Assembly (NCBI GenBank): GCA_963674835.2
Contig: CAXXKC010000003.1
Coordinates: forward strand, 1,736,001-1,800,000
Origin: G963674835 sp963674835
GTDB taxonomy: Bacteria; Planctomycetota; Planctomycetia; Pirellulales; Thermoguttaceae
Direction: 5' to 3'
DNA length: 64,000 bases
The notes under the pieces were generated by a model. That model saw only the letters and a program-made list of their open reading frames with translations. It searched no databases and was not told the DNA's origin. Shown here piece after piece: positions 8,958-17,606 of the stretch. Positions within the stretch are counted from its first letter, which is position 1. Each line of letters opens with the position of its first letter. Position numbers and translations under genes: made by a program.

Positions 8958-11900
8958 TTATTTGCGGTTGGCGGTGTTGATGAATTGGCGATCGGCTTCG
9001 CTGAGTTTGTCTAGGGGAACGGAGATGACGGAGCCGTCGGGTTTTTCGAGACGGGCTTGGCCATTTTCGACCTTGAGGAGTCGCGCCTTGGTGTGGTGTT
9101 TGCCGGTATCGTCGGTCCATTCGCGCTCCGTTTTGGCGACCGGCGATGGCTTCTGACTCAGCGCGCCGGTGAGGACCTGGATGAACTGCTGGCTCATGTG
9201 TCCGTCGAATTGGATGTAGCCGTCGCGGTCGATGAGGACGTAGCGGGGAACGCCAGTGACGCCGTAATCGGAGGCGATCTTGGACTGCTGGCCAATGCGG
9301 AGCTGTTTCCAAGGGAGTCGGTACCTTGCCACATGCTGTTTCACGGGAAGGTCGCCGTCGTCGCAACTGAGGGCGATCATCTCGAAGTCGGGGTGTTTGC
9401 CGCGGGTGTCGACGTAGTTCTGTTTCAGGACTTCGGTGGACGCAACGCATGGTTTGCACCACGTCGCCCAGAAGTAGAGGAGCAGCACCTTTCCTCGGTA
9501 GTCGTCGAGCCGGAGCTTTGTGCCATCGAGGGCGGTCGCTTGGAAGCCGGGGGCCTTCGTTCCCAGTTTGTCGGAGTGATTCGATTTGGCGAGGACGCGC
9601 TGGTCGTTGAGGTTGAGCAGACACAGGCTCGGCAGTTCTTTGTGGAGGATTTCGCCGGTGTTCGGGCTGAGTCTTTCGGTTGACTCGATCCGCAACACCT
9701 CGAGTGCCTGGAGTGCCTTCAGGTGAGCCAGTCCCGTATCGGAGAAGCGGCCTCGCACCCAGAGGTTGTTCACGTTCTTGAGGCCGGTCAGGCTCGCCAA
9801 GCCGGCATCGGTCATCTTGGGTCCGCCGATGGTCAAGCGTTGCAGTGACGTGAGGCGAGAGAGATGGGCAATGCCTTCGTCGCCGATCTGCGAGCGGTAG
9901 GTGGTGAGTAGGCATTCGAGGTGTTTGAGGTTGCCGAGGCTGGCAAGATCGACGTCGCGGGCTCCGTCGAGCGTCAATTCGCGGAGCTCAGCCAGAGTGG
10001 AGAGGTCCAGGGGGGGCTCGTCGGAATGAGGCGTGTTCTCAAGCCGGAGATTGAGGACGCGAAGATCCGATAGACCGTTGAGGTGCCGTGCACCAGGCGT
10101 GGAGAACCCGTTCTCACGCGGCAACTCGAGCGATTTGAGCTTCTTCAACGCGGCCAGCGACGCCAGGCCGGCATCGGTCATTCGGGGCACCATGGCCACG
10201 CCGAGCGTGGCGAGGTTCTGCAGCTGTCCGATGTAGGCCATTCCGGCGTCGGTAATGCGAGTTCCTCCGATACTGAGACTCTCCAGGTGCTTGAGACGCG
10301 CGAGATGCTTCACGCCTTCGTCGGTAATCGGACTGCTGGAATAGCATCCGATCCACAGGTGCTTGAGATTGGGCAGCCGCGATACATACTCGCAGCATTC
10401 GTCGGTCATGTCGAAGTTCGGCAGGTCGAGATACTCAAGCGACGGAATCTCGGCGAGCTGCGCCACGCCTCGGGCGGTCACGAGGGGCTTGCCGGGGGTC
10501 GACATCACTCTGACGTTGAGGCGTTTCAGGTTGGGCAACGCCTTGAGATGAACCAGGCCCGCATCGGAGATTCCGGTATGCCAGAGGTCGACGTATTCGA
10601 GCGACTTCATGTCTGTGAGGTGGCGGAGGCCGGCATCGGTCACGTTCGCGCCCGGAATGCGAAGGCCTTTGAGCGCCTTGGCGGCTTTGAGGGCAGCCAA
10701 GTGTTCGTCGGTGAATTCTCTGCTGCTCCAGATGTACATCAGGGACGGAAGCTGCGCGATGCGAGCCAACGCGGCCGGCGGGACGGACGGGGCGCCGAAT
10801 ACGAATTCGCGGAGCGACTTCAGGTTCGTCAGATGGGTGAGGCCGGCAGCGTCGCACTGGCCGGTCACCCCCAGCGACAGTGATTCGAGCGACTTCAGTT
10901 GCCCGAGGGATTTCAGACCGTTGGCTCCGATGTTGGGCGTGTTCAGTTCGAGCACCTTCAGCGATTGCAGGGGTTCGAGCGAGCGCAGACCGCGATCGGT
11001 CACCTGAGTAACCCGGAGCCCGAGCTCTTCGAGGCCCGTGAATCGGCTGAAATGCTGGATCTGGGCATCGCCGAACGGAGCGCCACCCCATTCTGAGCCG
11101 AGGACCTCCACGGTATGCAGAGCGTTGGGGTCAAGCCGGGTGGTCCAGGACATGTCCTGGGCGCCCGGGGCGTTCAGATTGAGTTTCACCTTGGCGGCGG
11201 CGGGAACCTTGACGGTACCACGGGCCTGGCCAAGGCAGATCCAATCCCAATGCGGATGGTAATCGATGGCACGGCGTGCCGTCATCCAGGACGATTCTTC
11301 CGCCGTGGCGATCCAGAGTTTTCCGACGGAGTGGTCCGCGGGAAACGGAATGACCCGCGAATCTCCTTCGGACGATGCCTGGGTATCGGCAAGGACGACT
11401 TGGAATGCGACCAGCCCGACAAGCGCGAAGATCCCGACCACGACGGAGCTGCAGACCCGTTTGCGACTCAAGGGAACAAACAGGAGGCCTCGCTTGAGTC
11501 GCGCCAATCGCGCGATCACTTCGGGTGAACGGGCCATGGGAATGGCGGCAGTGGCGGGCGGGATCCGATAGGCCGAAAGCGCCACGCGGGCCAGGGCGGC
11601 GGAGTATTGTTGTGCGTCGCCCACAAGGCGAGCCGCGTTGGTGTCTGCCACTTCCTCACAAGCCGTCGCGTGGGCTCTGCCGATTCTCCATGCCAGGGGA
11701 TGCATCCAACATGCGATTCCGGTCCACTGGATGAGCGCCATCCAAGCAAGATCCCGCGAGCGGTGATGCGACAACTCGTGTGCGAGGATTCCGGGGAGTT
11801 CCCCCGCGTAGGCCGCGCCGCACATCGACGTAGGAAGAACGACGACGCGGCGCCAGATGCCTGCCACGAAGGGAACGTCGAGATTGTCGGCCTTGAGCAG

Positions 11901-12494
11901 GTGGAAGACCCCCGAAACGCCCATCTGGGCCGCGACTTGTTTCGCAAGTCTCCGGCAAGAAGCCGGTGCTTTTCGGCAATGGGAAAGCTCTCGTCGGAGG
12001 ACGGTCTGAGAGAAGACCCAGCGTATCGACAGAACCATCAGGCCCACGAGCCATCCTGCCAAGAGGATGGCCCAGGGGCCGGGCATCGCCCAGTGTGCGG
12101 GTGGCGTCGAAGGTGCGGCGGCGGTATCTGTCGGGGACGGCTCGGGCAACGAGTCGACCATCCAAAGGAGATTGTCTGCACCGGGAGCGGGATCCGATAG
12201 GTCGACTGTCGGCGGGTCGATGGGAAGCAGAGGATCGGCGGCCGGCGCCAACGCAGCGGTTTGAGTCGTGCTCGCCTGGATCGTGAGCGGGACTCTGGGT
12301 ATCGAGCATACCAACACGGGAACGAGCGCGACGCCCACGGCCGTGCATCGCCACAGGAGCACTCGCCAACGCGGATTGCTTCGGACCAGCACCAAGTGGA
12401 GAATCCACCCGATTGCCAGGACCAGTGTGACTCGCAACGCGGTATCGCCCAGCGGGGATAGACCGACGAGCATTTCAGGCCAGTTTGCGTTCAT
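8958..12494 (-). CDS. BlaR1-type M56 metallopeptidase receptor fused to leucine-rich repeats, TlpA-like thioredoxin and SHD1-like domain
   Basis: This 1178-residue multidomain membrane protein begins with membrane helices near residues 20-37, 50-64 and 141-160. The M56 zinc-peptidase site is HELSH (His239, Glu240, His243), with a further Glu ligand near 280-281. A last membrane helix at 346-368 places the rest outside the cytoplasm by analogy with BlaR1. Then come about 20 leucine-rich repeats (about 480-962), a redoxin/TlpA domain (about 978-1115) with active site C1013-K-P-C1016, and a C-terminal domain (about 1124-1174) like the SHD1 domain common in planctomycete proteins. In BlaR1 systems the peptidase cleaves the partner repressor; that repressor is encoded just upstream (blaI-like, 12585-12977). 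The ligand is unlikely to be a beta-lactam because the penicillin-binding sensor domain is replaced. GAGG lies nine bases before the start. Confidence 0.9.
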   Translation of the reverse strand: MNANWPEMLVGLSPLGDTALRVTLVLAIGWILHLVLVRSNPRWRVLLWRCTAVGVALVPVLVCSIPRVPLTIQASTTQTAALAPAADPLLPIDPPTVDLSDPAPGADNLLWMVDSLPEPSPTDTAAAPSTPPAHWAMPGPWAILLAGWLVGLMVLSIRWVFSQTVLRRELSHCRKAPASCRRLAKQVAAQMGVSGVFHLLKADNLDVPFVAGIWRRVVVLPTSMCGAAYAGELPGILAHELSHHRSRDLAWMALIQWTGIACWMHPLAWRIGRAHATACEEVADTNAARLVGDAQQYSAALARVALSAYRIPPATAAIPMARSPEVIARLARLKRGLLFVPLSRKRVCSSVVVGIFALVGLVAFQVVLADTQASSEGDSRVIPFPADHSVGKLWIATAEESSWMTARRAIDYHPHWDWICLGQARGTVKVPAAAKVKLNLNAPGAQDMSWTTRLDPNALHTVEVLGSEWGGAPFGDAQIQHFSRFTGLEELGLRVTQVTDRGLRSLEPLQSLKVLELNTPNIGANGLKSLGQLKSLESLSLGVTGQCDAAGLTHLTNLKSLREFVFGAPSVPPAALARIAQLPSLMYIWSSREFTDEHLAALKAAKALKGLRIPGANVTDAGLRHLTDMKSLEYVDLWHTGISDAGLVHLKALPNLKRLNVRVMSTPGKPLVTARGVAQLAEIPSLEYLDLPNFDMTDECCEYVSRLPNLKHLWIGCYSSSPITDEGVKHLARLKHLESLSIGGTRITDAGMAYIGQLQNLATLGVAMVPRMTDAGLASLAALKKLKSLELPRENGFSTPGARHLNGLSDLRVLNLRLENTPHSDEPPLDLSTLAELRELTLDGARDVDLASLGNLKHLECLLTTYRSQIGDEGIAHLSRLTSLQRLTIGGPKMTDAGLASLTGLKNVNNLWVRGRFSDTGLAHLKALQALEVLRIESTERLSPNTGEILHKELPSLCLLNLNDQRVLAKSNHSDKLGTKAPGFQATALDGTKLRLDDYRGKVLLLYFWATWCKPCVASTEVLKQNYVDTRGKHPDFEMIALSCDDGDLPVKQHVARYRLPWKQLRIGQQSKIASDYGVTGVPRYVLIDRDGYIQFDGHMSQQFIQVLTGALSQKPSPVAKTEREWTDDTGKHHTKARLLKVENGQARLEKPDGSVISVPLDKLSEADRQFINTANRK

Positions 12495-12584
12495 GGCTGT
12501 CGCCTCGTTCGAAACCAGTCTTGCGATTTGCGGGTATGACCGGAACCGGGTGTGTTTGCGGCACGGGAGTCGCGGTCGACCACG

Positions 12585-12977
12585 TCACGAAACGTCGTCG
12601 CCTTGGGACTCTTTGGGTTGAGAGGCACGCTGCCCGGCGAGTTCCTGCAACTGGCGGAGATCCTCGTCGGAGAGCTTTTCGGTTTTGATCAGATGTGCGA
12701 TGAGCTGATAAGGGGTTCCGCCGCAGAACAGCTCTGCCAGGCGCTGCGTCATCGATTTCAGGGCAGCGGGGGCGGGCTTCTTGGGACGATAGTAGTAGGC
12801 CTTGCCTTTCATTTTTCGCGTGATGTGCCCTTTGTTCATCAGCACCCGCAAGGTGGATCGCAAGGCCGCATTGGTGAGGGGCCGATCGAGACGCTGCAAG
12901 ATATCGGCTGGTTTGGCCGGGCCGTGCCGCCACAGCACTTGCATTACTTCCCATTCACATGGAGTGAAACCGTCCAT
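12585..12977 (-). CDS. BlaI/MecI-family transcriptional repressor
   Basis: The 130-residue protein has the standard BlaI layout: an N-terminal winged helix-turn-helix beginning with the family signature CEWEVMQVLWRHGPA and continuing through ALRSTLRVLMNKGHI and KGKAYYYRP, then a C-terminal dimerisation helix region. Members bind their own promoter as dimers and are inactivated by cleavage by the partner M56 receptor, whose gene starts 90 bases downstream in the same direction. Length is typical (120-130). The last ~15 residues (QRASQPKESQGDDVS) are polar and probably disordered. Upstream lies a strong promoter overlapped by two direct repeats (13009-13066), fitting autoregulation. Confidence 0.92.
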   Translation of the reverse strand: MDGFTPCEWEVMQVLWRHGPAKPADILQRLDRPLTNAALRSTLRVLMNKGHITRKMKGKAYYYRPKKPAPAALKSMTQRLAELFCGGTPYQLIAHLIKTEKLSDEDLRQLQELAGQRASQPKESQGDDVS

Positions 12978-13008
12978 TGCCGAGGGTCCTTATCCGCTGG
13001 CCGCGTAC

Positions 13009-13066
13009 ATGAAGATTTTGCAACACGTGTTATGAAGATTTTCCAACACATGAACCGATCTGTCAA
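13009..13066 (-). promoter_or_regulatory. Promoter and tandem operator of the blaI-blaR1-like operon
   Basis: On the minus strand a perfect -35 TTGACA (13066-13061) is followed after 17 bases by GAAAAT (13043-13038, four of six -10 matches). Two direct repeats, ATGAAGATTTTSCAACAC on the plus strand, lie at 13009-13026 and 13032-13049 with a 23-bp period. They cover the -10 region and the predicted transcription start. The joint between them carries a perfect 10-bp palindrome, AACACGTGTT (13022-13031). Tandem sites here would let a BlaI dimer block RNA polymerase. The sequence differs from the TACA/TGTA core I recall for MecI/BlaI operators, so the binding assignment is inference. Confidence 0.6.
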
Positions 13067-13160
13067 GAAGGAAACTGCGAAGAAGAGCAAGAAATATCCG
13101 GTGGCCGCGCGAATACCCATTGGGGGGCAACGAAATCGCCTCTGGAGCGAATCCAGAGAT

Positions 13161-13261
13161 GATGGCTGGTGCGTGTCGCAGTTAGCTGTGGCGTACGTGG
13201 CGGCGTGTTTCTGCGGTTTCGAAAGCGAAACACACGCTCCCGTTGCGTCGCATTCGCTCTA
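13161..13261 (+). repeat. Dispersed 101-bp repeat, copy 1
   Basis: This segment aligns without gaps to 40851-40951 with 85 of 101 identical bases (counted by eye); the best block is 13171-13230. A possible stem is formed by GTGTTTC and GAAACAC around 13205-13232. The last three bases supply the TAG stop codon of the minus-strand BNR gene (CTA on the plus strand at 13259-13261). I see no open frame conserved between the copies, so it looks like a small non-coding interspersed element. Confidence 0.6.
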
Positions 13262-15712
13262 GCGTGCCTTGCTGTCGGCGACGGTTGGCAGGAGATCGGA
13301 CGTTTCGACGAGCTTCCAGTTCGACCCGCCGTCGGGCGACATCATCAGGGCGCGTCGCCAGAGTTGGTTATCCTTGCGGTAGAACCAGTAGGTCGACCAG
13401 TGCTCGTAATTGAGAAACAGCCGGCCGGTCCGATCGATCGTGAGGCGGTGATAGTAGACGCTGTACTCCGACAGCGGCGGCACGATCAACGCTTGTGGTG
13501 CCTCCCACGGTTGGCCCGGCCGCTTGCGTTGGAAGGCAAGTGCGGCGTAGTAGCTGGTCGGGAACGGCTCTTTGCCCCGATTCCAAAGACGGAAGACCGT
13601 GTAGAGCGTGTCGTCGGGACCGCAAACCAGCCCGATGTACGTTTGCTGCAGGTCTTCGCCGGTTGGCACGGCCTCTGACCAACCGCTGTGTGCATCGTTG
13701 GGCTTGAGCGAATGCGTGTAGGGAAACGCGCGGCCGTGGGTGCCGGCCAGCACGTGGAGATAGCCGCCGCTGTCGATCGTGATGCTGGGGGTGTTGTGGA
13801 TGTCGTTGGCCGGAGGTCCGTAGGCGACGAGCACCGGGTCGCCGAACTTGCCGGTCGCTCGGTCGTACGTGGCGACGAACGCGGGTACGCCGGGGACTTC
13901 CTTTTCGGGATCGGTCGCTTCACCCCAGACGACATGGACCTTGTCGCCGCGTGACACGACGCACGACGGGATTCCTGAATGGCTCGATAGTCCGATGGCG
14001 CTCTTCGAAAGCAGGACCGGTTCGGGCATGACGATCCGCCCGTCGACCTTCGTGGGACAGAGGAGTTCCAGGTCGTGGACCGACCGCCAGAATACCTTGG
14101 GGTCTTTGGCGGTGCGTGTACAACGCAGGATCGGCGGTGGGCCGTCTGAGAGGTTGTGGCCCGTGAATACCTCCATGTCCAGCGTCTGCCGCCCGCTTTT
14201 GTGCACCGGGATTGGGTAGGCGGTGAACGTCTTTCCCTCGTCGCGCGAATGAAGGAGAAAGAAGGCTTTTGCTGCCGAGGCAAGGATGTACAGGTCGCCG
14301 TCGCGGTCGAAGGCGACTTTGGTCGAGGGAACGCCGATCGTTCCGATTGCTGACGGCGCAACGTGTGGCGCGATCGCACGGCCCAGATCGGTCGTGGACC
14401 AGTTGCCGTCGCGGAGCATCGTCAGTCCGGCGTCCGTTCGGATGCAGGGCCGGTTCTTCAGATCGAAGTACATCTGCTTCTCGACCGGGTAGGCAGGCAC
14501 GTAGCCGAACTGCTCGTTCTCAAGCGTATAGGGCTTGAGAACCATCGGGATGGCCAGCGGTTTGGAGGCCGGTGCGGCGCCGGCCTTGACGGTGACGGTC
14601 GAGTACGTGGAGAAGCCGGGCCGGGCCTCGGGCCGAGCACGAAGGTGACAGACGGCCGTTTGGCCTTCGCTCGGAACCGTGTAGCGGAGAACGATCTGCT
14701 GGTCTTGACGCGGAGGAATCACGACTTTCGTCGCCGACAGTTCGGCCGGCCAAGGTGTGTTGGGGAACTCCAGGCTGAGGTCGATGGTCTTTTCGACGAA
14801 CGACTTGTTCTGGACTTTGAAGCTGATCTCGCCTTGCTGGCCGGGCTTGCCGTAGACGGTGCGGCTGTACGGAGCCAGAAGCCATCCGTACTCGGCCATG
14901 GGAAAGAACGCGGACGGGTCCGGAGTCCAGAGACAGACGTCGGGGGACAGGTCGTCGCGATTCCATCGCGTGAGACCGTCGATTTGGACGGTCGCGTATT
15001 GCCGAGGAAGATGAAGCCGCCAGAAATCGGTATCGCGGCGCGCGCCGGCGGGAAAGGTGTGCGTGGCCTTACCGTCGGTATTGACGTCGAGGGTTTCAAT
15101 GAGCTGGTTGCGACCGTCATAGACTTGCAATGCGTCGACGTCCTTGGGAAGCCGCGTGATTTCCATGGTGAACTGGCCGTTTCGCGGCACGAAGCAAATG
15201 TCGCACGGCCGGTCGGGGTTGGCCAGTTCGATGGGCTCCTCGTGGACCGCGTCGCGATGGCCTCGCGCGGTTTCGATCATGTAGTGGGGGCAGTTCGTGC
15301 GGAATCCCCAGTACACGTTCCGGCCGTAGGGATCGCGCGCGGCAGTGACTGTGAGGACGTAGACGCCTTGGCGTTCGACCTTGGTTACCAAGCGTGCGCG
15401 CTGAATGGGGCCGGGCTTGCCCTTTTCGGTGTTTCCGTCGTCAGCGATGGTAATGTCCTGAAGCAGATGCCGGTCGGGGCCGACGAGGATTGCCCGGAGG
15501 GTGAGCGCGGCCGGTTGGCGATTTCGGTCCTGCTTCTCCAGATCGATGATCAGCTCTCCAGGCTCGGCGAGGAAGTAGGCGCCGCCGACTCCGCCCAAGG
15601 CCAGGCGCGTGGGTGCTTTGTCGTTTGTCGTCGGTTCGGCGGCAGCCAGGGGAAGCGGATGCACGAACATGACGGCAAGAAGAAGCAACGTTAGACGGTG
15701 TGGATGTCTCAT
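13259..15712 (-). CDS. Secreted BNR-repeat (sialidase-like propeller) protein
   Basis: Start chosen at ATG 15712 (AAGG about nine bases upstream), which gives a clean signal peptide, MRHPHRLTLLLLAVMFVHPL with cleavage near LAAAEP, and a product of 817 residues. The N-terminal half (about 25-420) is beta-sandwich-like with repeated immunoglobulin-type strands. The C-terminal half (about 430-815) resembles the BNR_4 group of beta-propellers, with repeated patterns such as DGDLYILAS, SGGYLHVLAG and TGRLFLNYEHW. Related proteins include polysaccharide lyases and sialidase-like enzymes; I cannot assign an activity. It probably acts on an extracellular glycan. Its stop codon is provided by the end of a dispersed repeat. 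Confidence 0.7.
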   Translation of the reverse strand: MRHPHRLTLLLLAVMFVHPLPLAAAEPTTNDKAPTRLALGGVGGAYFLAEPGELIIDLEKQDRNRQPAALTLRAILVGPDRHLLQDITIADDGNTEKGKPGPIQRARLVTKVERQGVYVLTVTAARDPYGRNVYWGFRTNCPHYMIETARGHRDAVHEEPIELANPDRPCDICFVPRNGQFTMEITRLPKDVDALQVYDGRNQLIETLDVNTDGKATHTFPAGARRDTDFWRLHLPRQYATVQIDGLTRWNRDDLSPDVCLWTPDPSAFFPMAEYGWLLAPYSRTVYGKPGQQGEISFKVQNKSFVEKTIDLSLEFPNTPWPAELSATKVVIPPRQDQQIVLRYTVPSEGQTAVCHLRARPEARPGFSTYSTVTVKAGAAPASKPLAIPMVLKPYTLENEQFGYVPAYPVEKQMYFDLKNRPCIRTDAGLTMLRDGNWSTTDLGRAIAPHVAPSAIGTIGVPSTKVAFDRDGDLYILASAAKAFFLLHSRDEGKTFTAYPIPVHKSGRQTLDMEVFTGHNLSDGPPPILRCTRTAKDPKVFWRSVHDLELLCPTKVDGRIVMPEPVLLSKSAIGLSSHSGIPSCVVSRGDKVHVVWGEATDPEKEVPGVPAFVATYDRATGKFGDPVLVAYGPPANDIHNTPSITIDSGGYLHVLAGTHGRAFPYTHSLKPNDAHSGWSEAVPTGEDLQQTYIGLVCGPDDTLYTVFRLWNRGKEPFPTSYYAALAFQRKRPGQPWEAPQALIVPPLSEYSVYYHRLTIDRTGRLFLNYEHWSTYWFYRKDNQLWRRALMMSPDGGSNWKLVETSDLLPTVADSKAR

Positions 15713-16015
15713 GAGAAGACCTTGCAGTTTGGTGCGGTGGAGGTACATCCGTTTGGTCAAGAGCGAGTGGACGGATGGCGGGGTGGTGGGCGTGTCAGGC
15801 GCGATTGTGGTGGGACATCATGATGTTTCCACCATGATATCTGGTAGGCACGAGGGATTCCACCGCCGTGTGGAACGTGCGGGAACGATGATGCGGGGAG
15901 GAGTGTGGGCGGGATCGCCGATTTGACGGTCTGTGAGCTCGCCGACCGTGTTGTGGTCCCATATACGGATGGCGTGGCCGCCCGTGTGGCAGGCGGTTGC
16001 GCAGAGCACGACGAA
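15713..16015. other. Intergenic stretch, no supported gene
   Basis: A 74-codon minus-strand frame (15795-16019) overlaps the stop codon of the REC-kinase gene by ATGA, which could suggest coupling, but its product is Arg/His/Pro-rich without motifs. Another frame (15818-16009) is equally anonymous. An imperfect inverted pattern around GATGTTTCCACCATGATATC (near 15822-15842) is the only structure I noticed. Confidence 0.4.
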
Positions 16016-17152
16016 TCATGCGCCCGCGGTTTCGTCGGCTGGGAGGGAGATCGTGAACGTGGTCCCGGCATCCAGGCGGCTTTCGACGTTGACGGTGCCG
16101 TGGTAGAGTTGCACGAGCTTCTTGACGAGCGAAAGGCCCAGTCCGCTGCCGAGGATGTGGTTGGTCCGCTCGTTCTTGATGCGGACGAACTCCTTGAAGA
16201 TCTGCACCTGCTCTTCGGGCGACATTCCGATCCCGGTATCGGCGACGGCCACGACGACCTGTGAATTGTCGAATTTCAGGGCCACATCGACGCTGCCGCC
16301 GTCGCGGTTGTACTTGACCGCGTTGGAGATCAAGTTGTTCAGCAACATGGCGATTTCGTCGGCATCGGCCGTCATGGAGACGGGCCCGACGGAATTGATG
16401 CGAAGGGCGATGTTTCGGGCCTCGGCCTCGGGCTGGACCGTTTCCACAGCCGTGTTGGCGACGGCGAGGAGATCGACCTGGGCGAAGTTGCGGCCCTTGT
16501 GACCGGATTCGATTTGCGTGAGGTCGAGCAGATCGCGGATCAGTTTGTACATGCCGTCGACGCGAGCGAGGCTGCGGTCGATCATTTCGTCGTAGGACGC
16601 CAGGTCATCGCCCCGCTGTCGCTTCTTCATGAGCTGAAGATATCCGGCGATGGCGTTCAAGGGGGACTTCAGCTCGTGCCCCAGCACGCGGACGAACTCG
16701 AAGCGTACGCGTTGTTTTTCCTCGGCCAGTTTGCGTGCGCGCCGGGCGATGATGAGGCGGGCGGCTGTCTTACGGATCGTGCTCTTCAGCTCGTCAGGCG
16801 TGAACGGTTTGGCGAGGAAGTCGTAGGCACCCTGCTTAGTCGCGGCGACGGCGGTTTCGATCGAGGCGTAGGCCGTGATCATGATGGTGAGCATGTCGGT
16901 CTTCGTGCCAGAAAGCTCGTGAAGCACGTCCATCCCGCTGATCCCGGGCATCTTGTGGTCGAGGAGCAAGATGTCGGGTGCCTGGCGATGGATCTTCTCG
17001 AGGGCTTCCTCGCCGGACTCGGCGTGATCGATGGAGAATCGCACGTCTTCATCGACGTCGGGGACGTGCACGACAAAGTCGCGCAAGGTGCGGAGCACGC
17101 CCATCCGCATACCCATCTCGTCGTCGGTCACCAGCAGGTTGAGTGTCTCCAT
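16016..17152 (-). CDS. Hybrid REC-histidine kinase
   Basis: The start METLNLLV at 17152 is preceded by AGGAAG and lies one base after the stop of the upstream REC gene. The 378-residue protein has an N-terminal receiver domain (about 5-125, phospho-acceptor Asp65 in LLLDHKMPG). It then has a HisKA dimerisation domain (His159 in LGHELKSPLNAI) and a HATPase_c domain (N-box NNLISNAVKYN, G-boxes DTGIGM and GSGLGLSL). There is no membrane helix, so it is cytosolic. It could take phosphate from the upstream kinase and pass it on, or act as the terminal kinase. It is last in the hyd operon and may feed the NtrC-type activator across the divergent promoter region. Confidence 0.88.
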   Translation of the reverse strand: METLNLLVTDDEMGMRMGVLRTLRDFVVHVPDVDEDVRFSIDHAESGEEALEKIHRQAPDILLLDHKMPGISGMDVLHELSGTKTDMLTIMITAYASIETAVAATKQGAYDFLAKPFTPDELKSTIRKTAARLIIARRARKLAEEKQRVRFEFVRVLGHELKSPLNAIAGYLQLMKKRQRGDDLASYDEMIDRSLARVDGMYKLIRDLLDLTQIESGHKGRNFAQVDLLAVANTAVETVQPEAEARNIALRINSVGPVSMTADADEIAMLLNNLISNAVKYNRDGGSVDVALKFDNSQVVVAVADTGIGMSPEEQVQIFKEFVRIKNERTNHILGSGLGLSLVKKLVQLYHGTVNVESRLDAGTTFTISLPADETAGA

Positions 17153-17153
17153 G

Positions 17154-17558
17154 CTACTGCTTCCTTGCGGCCAGCAGGCGTTCGATCTCGCCACGAAGCT
17201 GCTCGAAACGAATGGGCTTGGGGAGCAGAGCGTCGGCCTTGATCCAGCCGCGATCTGCTTCGGTGGCGATGTCGAAGTCGAGACCCGTTTCGCTATTGAC
17301 GGAACTGACGACGATCACGGGGATGGAGGGGTCGTGCTTGCGGATATGATGGCAGAGGACGAAGCCAGCATCGGGGTTTTCCATCATGACGTCGAGGACG
17401 GCCACGTCGGGACGGCGCTCGGCAAGAAGCTCTTCGGCGTGACGCTGCCCTTGGGCGACAAGGACGTCGAAGCCGGCGTCTTCGAGTTGCATCCGTTGTT
17501 GGAAGAGAAAATCTTCGTCGTCGTCGACCAGCAGTATCAGGGGTCTATCGGGAGTCAT
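17154..17558 (-). CDS. Single-domain response regulator (REC only)
   Basis: The start MTPDRPLILLV at 17558 has AGGAG eight bases upstream. The 134-residue product is a complete CheY-like receiver: acidic pocket VDDDEDF, phospho-acceptor Asp56 in VAVLDVMME, the switch serine in VVSSVN and the conserved lysine in LLPKPI. No output domain follows. It sits between a sensor kinase (ends at 17607) and a REC-kinase (starts at 17152), so it probably serves as a phosphate shuttle or sink in that relay. An insertion around FDIATEADRGWIKADAL makes it slightly longer than the usual ~120 residues. Confidence 0.88.
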   Translation of the reverse strand: MTPDRPLILLVDDDEDFLFQQRMQLEDAGFDVLVAQGQRHAEELLAERRPDVAVLDVMMENPDAGFVLCHHIRKHDPSIPVIVVSSVNSETGLDFDIATEADRGWIKADALLPKPIRFEQLRGEIERLLAARKQ

Positions 17559-17606
17559 TGGATTTCTCCTATTGGTTCCTATCAAGGTGAGCAGTCGGCC
17601 GTGTCC

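Noticed and set aside
8377..9915. 512-codon minus-strand open frame containing GIRTRTG
   Set aside because: Antisense reading of the tRNA-like segment produces this familiar false motif; the rest is out of frame with the BlaR1-type gene.
15795..16019. 74-codon gene overlapping the REC-kinase stop by ATGA
   Set aside because: Overlap alone is weak evidence and the product has no recognisable pattern.
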